From the NCBI GenBank assembly GCA_946186125.1, contig CAMHLZ010000036.1, positions 1-37,291 of the forward strand: a DNA stretch of 37,291 bases, written 5' to 3'. The notes below the pieces were generated by a model. It had not been told where the DNA came from and did no database searches. It worked only from the letters and a program-made list of their open reading frames with translations. How positions within the stretch are numbered: position 1 is the stretch's first letter; each line of letters begins with the position of its first letter. Origin of the DNA: an uncultured Lachnospira sp. (lineage in GTDB: Bacteria; Bacillota; Clostridia; Lachnospirales; Lachnospiraceae). The position numbers were made by a program, and so were the translations under genes. Below are positions 15,923 through 24,191 of this stretch, piece after piece.

Positions 15923-17269
15923 TCAATATATAATTCTTCTAGCTGCAAGAGGTGTTCTATAGAATGCACTTGAAACCTTAATACCTGTCTCAGGTGTACT
16001 AGCATGAACAACCTGTCCACCACCGATATATAAAGCAACATGTCCTATTCCTGAACCGTCAGAAGAGTAGAATAACAAATCTCCCGGCTGTAAAGAATCA
16101 AGTGACACTGCCACTCCACATCCTGACTGTGATGCAGATGAATGTGGTAATCCATATCCGAAGTGTGCATATACAGACATCGTAAATCCTGAACAGTCTG
16201 TACCATTAGTCAAGCTTGATCCACCATATACATATGGGTTGCCTACAAACTGTAATGCATATGCAACAACCGCATCTCTTGTAGGTGAAGCACTATAGTC
16301 TTCTGTATATGTCTCCTCAGCTGCCGGCTCTTCATATGAATCATCCTCATAAGAATATGAATCATCATCGTCATCATCATATGAACTTACCTGAGCTGCC
16401 TTTGCTGATTCTGCTGCTTCCTTAGCTTCTTCTGCTGCTTTTGCTGCTGCAGCTTCTGCTGCTGCGGCTTCTTCAGCAAGTCTCTGCTTTTCTGCGAGCA
16501 TCTGCTGCTCTTCTTCAAGTGTAACGGCTTTATCAAATTCTACCGAAATATCAACGAATTCCTGTGATACCCATCCATTTACGTCACCATCAACATTTAA
16601 TAATACCCAGCCGTCACCGTACTCCTCAACGTCATACTTCTCACCTTCAGGAAGCTGTGTCAGTATTGATGTCTCTGTTCCCTGACCTTCTCTTACGTTA
16701 AGTGTAGTTGTCTTAACTGTAGCAAATACTTTTCCAATCTCTAATGCAAGTTCCTTAGCAGCCTCGCCTGTTACAAAATACTTTGCATTGATATAGCCCT
16801 GAACATTTCCTGATTCTATCTTGTACCATTCACCATCATTCTCAATAATGGTAGCAGCACAGTTATTATATATCTTACCTACAACTTCGCTGTCGGTATT
16901 CGGCATGCTTCTCACGTTTACATAGTTATCAACGTGTGAAATGGCAACCGTATCATAAACAGATGTCTCTGCTTCTGTCTCTGCTTCTGCTTCTGTTTCA
17001 ACCGTAGCTGCCTCTTCCTGTACATCCTCAGCTGTGTCTGCTGCCGTAGTCTCCTCCTCATCTGAGCTTCCTACTATTGGTCTGAGTAATGCAAGAACAT
17101 CTGCTTCCTCTGTCTCTGCTTCACCATAATACTGCTGAAGAGCTACAGCTATACCTGCAGTAGGCATATCTGCATTCATCTGTGATGCATGTACATTATA
17201 TCCATAACCTGTAGCAATAACTGCTCCTGCGATGCAGCCTGCTACAACCTTTATATGTTTCTTATCCAT
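15923..17269 (-). CDS. Secreted SH3-NlpC/P60 cell-wall hydrolase
   Basis: 448 aa, exported. The N-terminus MDKKHIKVVAGCIAGAVIATG is a signal peptide ending near VHAS. A Glu/Thr-rich spacer (about 50-108) leads to two bacterial SH3 domains (about 112-170 and 188-243), which bind the wall. An Ala/Glu/Lys-rich helix (about 250-295), a run of six aspartates and a Tyr/Glu/Asp-rich linker follow. The C-terminal NlpC/P60 domain (about 330-448) has C359 in GTDCSGFT, H410 in GIGHVALYIG and H422 in VVHAS, the expected catalytic triad. NlpC/P60 enzymes usually cut the D-Glu-diaminoacid bond of peptidoglycan stem peptides. Strong own promoter and terminator; divergent from the SDR gene. Confidence 0.92.
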   Translation of the reverse strand: MDKKHIKVVAGCIAGAVIATGYGYNVHASQMNADMPTAGIAVALQQYYGEAETEEADVLALLRPIVGSSDEEETTAADTAEDVQEEAATVETEAEAETEAETSVYDTVAISHVDNYVNVRSMPNTDSEVVGKIYNNCAATIIENDGEWYKIESGNVQGYINAKYFVTGEAAKELALEIGKVFATVKTTTLNVREGQGTETSILTQLPEGEKYDVEEYGDGWVLLNVDGDVNGWVSQEFVDISVEFDKAVTLEEEQQMLAEKQRLAEEAAAAEAAAAKAAEEAKEAAESAKAAQVSSYDDDDDDSYSYEDDSYEEPAAEETYTEDYSASPTRDAVVAYALQFVGNPYVYGGSSLTNGTDCSGFTMSVYAHFGYGLPHSSASQSGCGVAVSLDSLQPGDLLFYSSDGSGIGHVALYIGGGQVVHASTPETGIKVSSAFYRTPLAARRIIY

Positions 17270-17330
17270 GTAATTGCCTCCAATACATATAAAAACTTCT
17301 TTACAAAACTATTACTTGCTCACGGATTTC

Positions 17331-17359
17331 ATTTTATCAAAGCTGCTATCGAATGTCAA
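17331..17359 (-). promoter_or_regulatory. Promoter of the NlpC/P60 gene
   Basis: Minus-strand -35 TTGACA (17354-17359), 17-base spacer, -10 TAAAAT (17331-17336). A leader of about 55 bases precedes the TTGGAGG ribosome binding site. Confidence 0.85.
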
Positions 17360-17440
17360 CACCTTAAATTTTTTTCTTCACTATTTAACAAAAAATATGA
17401 TATGATTATCTTGAAAATTATAAGCAACGGAGGTCCATTT

Positions 17441-18172
17441 ATGAATGATTATGTAATAATTACGGGTGCTTCAAGAGGCATAGGAAAAGCAGCGGCAGAT
17501 GTATTTGCATCAAAAGGATATAATCTTATTACCATATGTCACGGTAATTATCATCTCTTAGAAAGAAGTGCCGAAGAACTTAGGAATAATTATCATGTTG
17601 AATGTCATGCTTTTCAATATGATCTGAGTAATCCAGATGATATTCATGATTTTTTTGTCGAAGCCAAATCATTTCTCAGTAATGTACACATCCTGATCAA
17701 TAACGCCGGCATATCTTATACCGGACTTTTTCAGGATATAACAGACGACCAGTGGAATACCATTTTTAATACAAACGTATCATCCATGATTCATATGTCA
17801 AAAGGAATCATACCATATTTTTTAAATAACCACCGCGGAAGAATAATCAATATTTCATCTGTATGGGGAAATGAAGGAGCTTCCTGTGAAGTTGCCTACT
17901 CTACAACAAAAGGTGCCGTCAACAGTTTTACCAAGGCTCTCGGGAAGGAACTTGCGCCAAGCGGAATCGCTGTAAATGCAATCGCCTTTGGTGCTATTGA
18001 TACTGACATGAATTCTTTTCTTGATGAAGATGAAAAAAAATGTCTTGAATATGAAATTCCTGCCGGAAGAATGGCATCTCCTGAAGAAGCGGCAGAATTT
18101 ATATATCATATTGCCACGGCACCTGATTATCTTAATGCCCAGATTATTTCATTTAACGGCGGATGGTATTAG
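17441..18172 (+). CDS. Short-chain dehydrogenase/reductase, FabG-like
   Basis: 243-aa Rossmann-fold NAD(P)-dependent oxidoreductase. Cofactor motif TGASRGIG (about 7-14), NNAGIS, the catalytic Ser in INISSVWG and YSTTK (Tyr and Lys of the active site), then AFGAIDTDM and a C-terminal FNGGWY. The pattern is that of 3-oxoacyl-ACP reductase-like enzymes, but the substrate cannot be read from sequence; a lone gene away from the fatty-acid cluster argues against it being the main FabG. The ATG at 17441 follows ACGGAGGTCC; the frame is open further upstream but that part crosses the divergent promoter. A possible TATGAT -10 lies near 17399. Confidence 0.88.
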   Translation: MNDYVIITGASRGIGKAAADVFASKGYNLITICHGNYHLLERSAEELRNNYHVECHAFQYDLSNPDDIHDFFVEAKSFLSNVHILINNAGISYTGLFQDITDDQWNTIFNTNVSSMIHMSKGIIPYFLNNHRGRIINISSVWGNEGASCEVAYSTTKGAVNSFTKALGKELAPSGIAVNAIAFGAIDTDMNSFLDEDEKKCLEYEIPAGRMASPEEAAEFIYHIATAPDYLNAQIISFNGGWY

Positions 18173-18189
18173 TGTAAAACTGCGTATTT

Positions 18190-18229
18190 AAACACCTATC
18201 ATGGTATTTTTGCCTGATAGGTGTTTTTT
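18190..18229. terminator. Bidirectional terminator between the SDR gene and asnB
   Basis: An 11-bp stem AACACCTATCA/TGATAGGTGTT with a 13-base loop, bounded by TTTAA on the left and TTTTTTA on the right. It directly abuts the asnB stop codon. Confidence 0.9.
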
Positions 18230-18230
18230 A

Positions 18231-20078
18231 TTAAATTGAAATCTTGTATTTTTCAAGCCAGTAATCCAGCTGAAGAATATACGCTAACATTTGTGGTCCG
18301 GCCATCAGCTGGCCATACCATGGACTTGCGTAATCATCCATTTTATCATTCCATTTTAATAATTCTCTCCTATTTATAATTGTGTTGATACGTGCACCGG
18401 GATTATCGGTAATACATAAAACTTTTTTCATTAGTTTCTTTTCGTAATCCGGATGATATGTCTTTGGATAAGGACTCTTTTTTCTGTATAATACTTCGTC
18501 AGGCAATATTCCCTTCGATGCAATTCTTAAAAGACCTTTTTCCATATTTCCGATATATTTTATTTTCCACGGAACATTCCATAAGTATTCTACAATTCTG
18601 TGATCAGCAAAAGGTACTCTTGCTTCAAGTCCAAAATGCATTGATGTTCTGTCCATTCTTTCAAGTAAATTTGCCATAAACCATCTGATATTCAAATAGC
18701 TTATTTCCCTTCTTCTTTTCTCTACAGCATCTTCTCCCCTCAACAATGGTGTGTTTTTTACTGAAGAATGATACATATCTGACACATATTCATCCAGACA
18801 CAATTTATTTTTCATGTCTTCGGACAATATTTTTTCTCTCATAGACATATCGACTGACCATGGAAAAGTGTCCTTATCATACAGTTCTTTTCTATAAAAC
18901 CACGGATATCCACCAAATATTTCATCTGCACATTCACCCGTCAGTGCAACCTTATTGTACCCTGCTACTTTTTCACAAAAATACATCATCGACGACTCAA
19001 CATCCGCCATGCATGGAACATCTCTTCCGTCTACGGCTTTATACAAATATTCTTCAAGATTATCATTGTCACATTCAAGATATCTGTGTTCCGTTTTAAG
19101 ATATTCCTTCATAATATTAACCCATTTTTCATCTCTTGCCGGCTGAAAAGCATTTGCCTCAAAGTATTTCTCATTTCCGTCAAAATCAAAAGAAAATGTG
19201 TTAAGTGTCTTGCCGGTTTCTTCTAATTTTTTCTGGCACAATGCCGTAACAAGACTACTGTCAATCCCCCCCGATAAAAATGTACATATCGGGATATCAG
19301 AAATCATCTGTTTTCCAACTGAATCCTGTATAAGCCATCTTACCTTTTCTATAGTCTGTTCCGTAGAATCTTCATGCGGCTGACTGTATAATTTCCAGTA
19401 GGTTACATCCATAACTTTCGATAAGTCTATATCCAGATAATGTCCCGGTTTTACTTCATATATATCTTTAAAGATACCACTTCCACACGGCTTTGCAGGT
19501 CCAAGACCCAGGATTATCTGAAATGTCTCTATATCAGCTTCAGGTTCGATATCAGGATGTTCAAACAAAGCTTTTATTTCTGAGCCAAATACAATTTCAC
19601 CTTCTTTTTCTGTATAAAACAGTGGTTTTACTCCAAGCCGGTCTCTAACCAGCAAAAGCCTGTCATAAGTAATATCCCATATTGCAAAGGCAAAAATGCC
19701 ATTCAGCCGTTTTATGAATTTTTCCCCATACTTTAAATAACCCGCAGCAATAACTTCAGTGTCACTTTCTGTTTCAAATTCGACGCCTGTATATGCGAGC
19801 TGGTATGTCAATTCTTTCATGTTATATATTTCGCCATTATATACAATTATACATTCATGACCGTTATATTTTTTATACATAGGCTGATGTCCTTTGTATA
19901 AATCTATAATCGACAGTCTTACATGAGCCAGACCACATCTTTCACCCAGCCAGATTCCCTCGTCATCAGGTCCCCGGTGTTTCTGAGCTCTGTTCATGTT
20001 ACTCAGAATTTGTCTCCACAATGTTTCATTCTGACTATATCCGCCATCTTTTCTAAAAAAGCCTGCTATTCCACACAT
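18231..20078 (-). CDS. asnB: Asparagine synthetase (glutamine-hydrolysing)
   Basis: 615-aa enzyme that makes asparagine from aspartate, ATP and glutamine. The N-terminal glutaminase domain begins MCGIAGF, with Cys2 the nucleophile, and has RGPDDEG and the YNGEIYN motif. The C-terminal synthetase domain carries the PP-loop SGGIDSS (269-275) and GECADEIFGGYPWF. The start at 20078 is fixed by the need for Cys2; a start three codons earlier would bury it. GGAAGGG lies upstream. It follows dpaB by 35 bases, probably in one transcript. B. subtilis has a sporulation asparagine synthetase (AsnO), so a link to sporulation is plausible (inference). Confidence 0.95.
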   Translation of the reverse strand: MCGIAGFFRKDGGYSQNETLWRQILSNMNRAQKHRGPDDEGIWLGERCGLAHVRLSIIDLYKGHQPMYKKYNGHECIIVYNGEIYNMKELTYQLAYTGVEFETESDTEVIAAGYLKYGEKFIKRLNGIFAFAIWDITYDRLLLVRDRLGVKPLFYTEKEGEIVFGSEIKALFEHPDIEPEADIETFQIILGLGPAKPCGSGIFKDIYEVKPGHYLDIDLSKVMDVTYWKLYSQPHEDSTEQTIEKVRWLIQDSVGKQMISDIPICTFLSGGIDSSLVTALCQKKLEETGKTLNTFSFDFDGNEKYFEANAFQPARDEKWVNIMKEYLKTEHRYLECDNDNLEEYLYKAVDGRDVPCMADVESSMMYFCEKVAGYNKVALTGECADEIFGGYPWFYRKELYDKDTFPWSVDMSMREKILSEDMKNKLCLDEYVSDMYHSSVKNTPLLRGEDAVEKRRREISYLNIRWFMANLLERMDRTSMHFGLEARVPFADHRIVEYLWNVPWKIKYIGNMEKGLLRIASKGILPDEVLYRKKSPYPKTYHPDYEKKLMKKVLCITDNPGARINTIINRRELLKWNDKMDDYASPWYGQLMAGPQMLAYILQLDYWLEKYKISI

Positions 20079-20113
20079 ACAAATCATCCCTTCCTTTCTA
20101 TGGTGAATATTAT

Positions 20114-20701
20114 TTAATTCGGATGAATTATTACGGGCTGCAATTGTTTTTTTTCCAGTGCGGAATAAATCGCAGGTATCAGAAGTTTTGTATCTGCAAT
20201 CATAGAATTTGGCTTTCCCTTATAGTTATCCTGACCAAAAGGAACGAAAAATATATTTTTAACGTTCATTAATTCACCAATATTTTTCATGTTCATTCCA
20301 AGCGCATCATTAGTTGACACTGATATAACAAGCGGTTTTTCGTTTCGCAGATGTGCCTTTGCAGCCATTAAAACCGGGGTATCCGTAATTCCGTTAGCGA
20401 GTTTTGCAAGTGTATTTCCCGTACATGGAAATATTGCCATAATATCCAGATATGAATCAGGGCCTAGCACCTCAGCTTCGGTAATCGTGGTAATTGGTTT
20501 GTTATTTGTAATATTTTCCATATTTTTATAAAATTCCTCTGCTTTGCCAAACCTCGTATCTGTATTTTTTGACATATCTGAAAAAATAGTATATACCTTA
20601 GCACCTTCTTCATCTGTAAGCTTTCTGATTTCGGGAATTATCTTTTTTAAAGTACAAAAAGAACCGGTAATTGCGATACCAACTTTTTTTCCCTGTAACA
20701 T
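20114..20701 (-). CDS. dpaB: Dipicolinate synthase subunit B
   Basis: 195-aa flavoprotein-like subunit that, with DpaA, makes dipicolinic acid from dihydrodipicolinate in the mother cell; the product fills the spore core as calcium dipicolinate. Family features: LQGKKVGIAITGSFCTL at the start, IFPCTGNTLAKLANGITDTPV and RNEKPLVISVSTNDALGMN. The ATG at 20701 gives the usual N-terminus MLQGKKVG; the frame extends six codons further with no benefit. It lies 19 bases after dpaA. Confidence 0.95.
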   Translation of the reverse strand: MLQGKKVGIAITGSFCTLKKIIPEIRKLTDEEGAKVYTIFSDMSKNTDTRFGKAEEFYKNMENITNNKPITTITEAEVLGPDSYLDIMAIFPCTGNTLAKLANGITDTPVLMAAKAHLRNEKPLVISVSTNDALGMNMKNIGELMNVKNIFFVPFGQDNYKGKPNSMIADTKLLIPAIYSALEKKQLQPVIIHPN

Positions 20702-20720
20702 CCATTTCACTTCTTTCAAT

Positions 20721-21587
20721 TTATTTTTTCATATCATCGATAAAATCAAGAATGTTTTCTACATATAACCGCGCCATCACTGCAGGAGAGTATTTTCCGG
20801 GTAATCCCTGGCAATGTCTGTAATTAATTTCATTTCGTCTGACTGACTCCTTTTCAATTCCTCCGGGCATTGATGCAATATCTATGAATAGTGCTGTTTT
20901 TTTTACTTTTTTAACAATGTCATCGTCAAATACTATTGCAGGTACTGTATTAAATATATATTCAAATTCACTTATTTTGTTACACAGCCGGTCAAAACCG
21001 AGTACTTTAAATCCACATTCCGACGCCTGAATCCTAACTTCGTTTCTTCTCGCACATATTGTCACATCTGCTCCCAGATTTTTTAGTTTTTCGGCAAGTA
21101 TTCTTCCGCACATTCCATATCCTGCTATCAATATTTTGCTTTTATATAGCATCATTCCGTTACCCATGACAGCTTCGGCAATGGTACCTTCCGCTGTCGA
21201 AACACTATTATAAAATTTTATTTTTTCATTTGCCAGAACATCGATACATTTTCCACCTTTTTTTTCTATAATTCTTCGAATATCATTTTTAACTGCCCCG
21301 CTAAAAACTATTTTTCCTTCAGGTATCATATTGGCAAATTCTTCATTTGCAATTCTTTTATATGAGTTTTTAAGGAACACATTTTTACCATCTTTAGAAA
21401 ACGGAAAAGGTGCTATGATTACGTCAGTTTTTCTTAGAACTTCGTCTATATTTTTTGCTGTATCCCTGATGTTATTCTCAACGCCGTAACAAAAAACAGA
21501 ATACCCTGCTTTCGCAAGATACTCTGTTATATACATCTGTCTGATATCCCCGCCTATAATACCAAAGTCATACATATTCTTCCTCAT
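20721..21587 (-). CDS. dpaA: Dipicolinate synthase subunit A
   Basis: 288-aa dehydrogenase-like subunit of dipicolinate synthase. The N-terminal part has FGIIGGDIRQMYITEYLAKAGY; the middle has a Rossmann motif ILIAGYGMCGRILAEKL (about 152-168) and CARRNEVRIQASECGF; the C-terminal part contains IDIASMPGGI and a GLPGKYSPAVMA segment typical of DpaA. GAGG precedes the ATG. An 91-base gap separates it from the flippase gene upstream and holds a CATATAATA sequence that resembles a sporulation -10. Its presence is the main evidence that this organism makes true endospores. Confidence 0.95.
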   Translation of the reverse strand: MRKNMYDFGIIGGDIRQMYITEYLAKAGYSVFCYGVENNIRDTAKNIDEVLRKTDVIIAPFPFSKDGKNVFLKNSYKRIANEEFANMIPEGKIVFSGAVKNDIRRIIEKKGGKCIDVLANEKIKFYNSVSTAEGTIAEAVMGNGMMLYKSKILIAGYGMCGRILAEKLKNLGADVTICARRNEVRIQASECGFKVLGFDRLCNKISEFEYIFNTVPAIVFDDDIVKKVKKTALFIDIASMPGGIEKESVRRNEINYRHCQGLPGKYSPAVMARLYVENILDFIDDMKK

Positions 21588-21606
21588 TTCAATGCTTTAT
21601 CTTTAA

Positions 21607-21615
21607 TATTATATG
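21607..21615 (-). promoter_or_regulatory. Possible sporulation-type promoter element before dpaA
   Basis: The minus strand reads CATATAATA, matching the CATA-N3-TA pattern of sigma-E/sigma-K -10 boxes, about 20 bases before dpaA. No clear AC-type -35 is present at the right distance, so this is tentative. Confidence 0.3.
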
Positions 21616-21678
21616 CATAATGACGTTCCATATTGCATGTCAAACATATAAGAACAAATAATAAATAACCGGGCTGCT

Positions 21679-23391
21679 CTAATAGAATCCGAGTTTTCTT
21701 CCAAGTGTGACTAATCTTCCTCCCATAGGCAGTTCATACAATTCACTTACTTCAAAGCATCTTAATGCCAGTATAAGAACTGCATACACTGCTATTGCTG
21801 CTGCAATCGAGAACAAAAGACCTATTATCATACTTTTCGTAATCATAAACAACAAATAATATACAATCCATGCCGCCGCTCCCATTATTGCAGAAGATAT
21901 AAGGGGAACTGCAAATGTTTTTCCTACCTCTTGTCTGTATCCTATATATTTTTTTACGCTTATCCAGTTAAGTATACTTATCAACAACGGAAATGTAATA
22001 TCCCCTATCAGCAACGCATATACATTCAAATCTGTTTTGTATAAAAGCGCAACCATCAATATCAAATGCACTACAAGCGATATTGCCGAATTTCTAACCG
22101 GTACATTCATATGATCAAGTCCCTGCAATATGGCGCTTGTAATTGTAGACAGTGAATAGAATACTATCGCTATTGAACCATATGTTAAAAGTCTGGCCCC
22201 TGTCACATTATATGCCCTGAGACTCGGACTGCGGAACAATGTACATATTATTGGTGATGATAAAACCGCGAGACCAAATGCAGACGGAAAAGCTATAACC
22301 ATTACAAATTTTATAATAGCCCCTGTCTTTTTATTTGCATCTTTAATATTGCCCCTTGTATATGAAGTCACAATACTCGGGATTGAGGATGCCGCCATTG
22401 CCGTGGCTACCGCAATAGGTACATTTATCAATACTGTATATTGAGAATTAAACACTCCCTGAAGAGACTTTCTCACTGAATTGCTCATTCCCTTTGTAAC
22501 CATTGCTTTACTAAAAATCAAATCATCTATAACATAACCAATCTGATAAACCGTCTGACTGATTACAACAGGAATAACCGTAAAAAACAGCTGGCTGAAT
22601 ACTTCAGAATGACTCTCGGTAATACCAGTTTCATCTCTTTTGTTTCTTTTTATTATAGTTGGTTTGTATATAAAAAAGGTAAACACTAAAAACAATAATG
22701 CTATGAATGCTCCCGTAAATGTTCCAAACGTTCCTCCTGCTGCTCCATAGGAAGCCTGCTGTACTTTATACCCCAGATTCACGGCTGCACAGACTCCATG
22801 TGCCGACGTTATTGCATCTGTTTTGAAAGTCTGAACTCCCTGTGTAAGCTTCGACATACAGAACCATACTGCCCCTATACTGAAAAAAGCATTAAATATC
22901 TGTTCAAATATCTGCGATATTGCTGTCGGAATCATTGTACTCGTTCCTTGAAAATATCCTCTGACCACGCCAAGTATTCCGACAACAAATAATGTAGGAG
23001 CCAATACCCTTAGTGGTCTTACCAGTTCCGGCGTTGAATACAAATCCGCAAGGAATCCCGCTCCAAAATAAAGGAAAAGCATTCCAAACGTACTGACACA
23101 TATTGCAAATAACATAGCATCTTTAAAAACTCTGTATGAATTATTATACTGCCTCAGTGCAAGTCTTGCAGACACCAGCTTTGAAACTGCTAACGGCATG
23201 CTGTATGATGATAGCATCAGTACAATATTATATATTTCAAATGCAATCGAATATACACCATTTCCATCTGAGCCAAGCATATTAGTCATAGGTATCCTGT
23301 ACGCAAATCCTATTACACGCGTAATCATACCCGCAGCAGCGAGTATGGTGCCTTGAATAAATACGTTCTTTTTCTCTCGCCTTTTTTTCAT
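21679..23391 (-). CDS. MOP-superfamily flippase, SpoVB/MurJ-like
   Basis: 570-aa integral membrane protein with about 14 predicted helices, of the polysaccharide-transport/MurJ group that flips lipid-linked oligosaccharides. The N-terminus (FIQGTILAAAGMITRVIGFAYRIPMTNMLGSDGNGVYSIAFEIYN) matches the SpoVB/YtgP family, and RGYFQGTSTMIPTAISQIFEQ is a family hallmark. B. subtilis SpoVB is needed for the spore cortex and its relative YtgP/MurJ flips lipid II. Its start overlaps the nitrilase stop by one base (TAATG), and it lies before dpaA, so a role in spore cortex precursor export is likely but unproven. Confidence 0.88.
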   Translation of the reverse strand: MKKRREKKNVFIQGTILAAAGMITRVIGFAYRIPMTNMLGSDGNGVYSIAFEIYNIVLMLSSYSMPLAVSKLVSARLALRQYNNSYRVFKDAMLFAICVSTFGMLFLYFGAGFLADLYSTPELVRPLRVLAPTLFVVGILGVVRGYFQGTSTMIPTAISQIFEQIFNAFFSIGAVWFCMSKLTQGVQTFKTDAITSAHGVCAAVNLGYKVQQASYGAAGGTFGTFTGAFIALLFLVFTFFIYKPTIIKRNKRDETGITESHSEVFSQLFFTVIPVVISQTVYQIGYVIDDLIFSKAMVTKGMSNSVRKSLQGVFNSQYTVLINVPIAVATAMAASSIPSIVTSYTRGNIKDANKKTGAIIKFVMVIAFPSAFGLAVLSSPIICTLFRSPSLRAYNVTGARLLTYGSIAIVFYSLSTITSAILQGLDHMNVPVRNSAISLVVHLILMVALLYKTDLNVYALLIGDITFPLLISILNWISVKKYIGYRQEVGKTFAVPLISSAIMGAAAWIVYYLLFMITKSMIIGLLFSIAAAIAVYAVLILALRCFEVSELYELPMGGRLVTLGRKLGFY

Positions 23392-24182
23392 TACATCTCT
23401 CCATTATGAATATCATTAATCGCAACTCTATCCTGTCTGACTGGAAATGCCTCCCTGAACTTTCGTATGTCATTTTCAATATGATATATAAATACTTTTT
23501 CTTCCGCACATTCCTTCATCTCATCTACAAGGAGTTTCTTACATCTTGCTCCCTCAGGGTTAAACAAATCACTGTCCCCGGAATAATATATGCCTCCAAC
23601 ATTGCCGGCACAATTCACTCCTGCAACATAAATCTGATGCTCTATGGCTCTTGCTCGTAACAGACATTCAAACTGCTCGGCACGTACTGCCGGCCAGTTT
23701 GCAGGTACCACAACCAGATCCGTATCCTCTGCCGCCATCGAAAAAACATCTCCAAACCTTAAATCATAACAAATCTGTACCCCTATATTAAAACCTTTAT
23801 ACTGACACTTTTTGATTTGTCTTCCTCCTGCAAAATGCAGGTCTTCTTCTGCATGTCCAAAGGGATGGATTTTTGTATAATCTAAGAGTTCTTCTTCTCC
23901 CGTCACAATGGTATAATGATTTTCACAAAGAATATCACCTGATTTTACCCAGCCTATTCCAACTGCAGTTTTATATTCAGCAGCCATCTTCATAACCCTG
24001 CTGACCGTATTCTTTCCTTCTTCTTTAAAACGGTCTGTATTCATTGAAAACCCTGATACCGACATTTCAGGAAACAAATACAAATCCACATTTTGATATC
24101 TTGATATTATCTTTTCTATCTTCTTTATATTAGCTTCGACATTTTCCCATATTGTCTTTGCCTGAACCAATGCTATTATCAA
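23391..24182 (-). CDS. Nitrilase-family carbon-nitrogen hydrolase
   Basis: 263-aa cytosolic amidase. The Glu-Lys-Cys triad is visible: E39 in FPEMSVSGF, K104 in YTKIHPFG and C138 in QICYDLRF. RAIEHQIYVAGVN and the overall length match omega-amidase/YafV-like members, which deaminate small monoamides; the substrate here is unknown. The start is TTG at 24182: a TGA four codons upstream in frame excludes any longer form, and GAAAGGTGA lies upstream. It begins nine bases after the glycerophosphodiesterase stop. Confidence 0.88.
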   Translation of the reverse strand: MIIALVQAKTIWENVEANIKKIEKIISRYQNVDLYLFPEMSVSGFSMNTDRFKEEGKNTVSRVMKMAAEYKTAVGIGWVKSGDILCENHYTIVTGEEELLDYTKIHPFGHAEEDLHFAGGRQIKKCQYKGFNIGVQICYDLRFGDVFSMAAEDTDLVVVPANWPAVRAEQFECLLRARAIEHQIYVAGVNCAGNVGGIYYSGDSDLFNPEGARCKKLLVDEMKECAEEKVFIYHIENDIRKFREAFPVRQDRVAINDIHNGEM

Positions 24183-24191
24183 TCTGACCCA

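Noticed and set aside
17189-17440. N-terminal extension of the short-chain dehydrogenase
   Set aside because: The extra codons cross the divergent NlpC/P60 promoter and start; AGGAGGT-type spacing and the family N-terminus both support 17441.
21612-21640. TTGACA before dpaA as a vegetative -35
   Set aside because: The nearest TATAAT is 24 bases away, too far for a sigma-A promoter, and at 17 bases only TTATGC is found.
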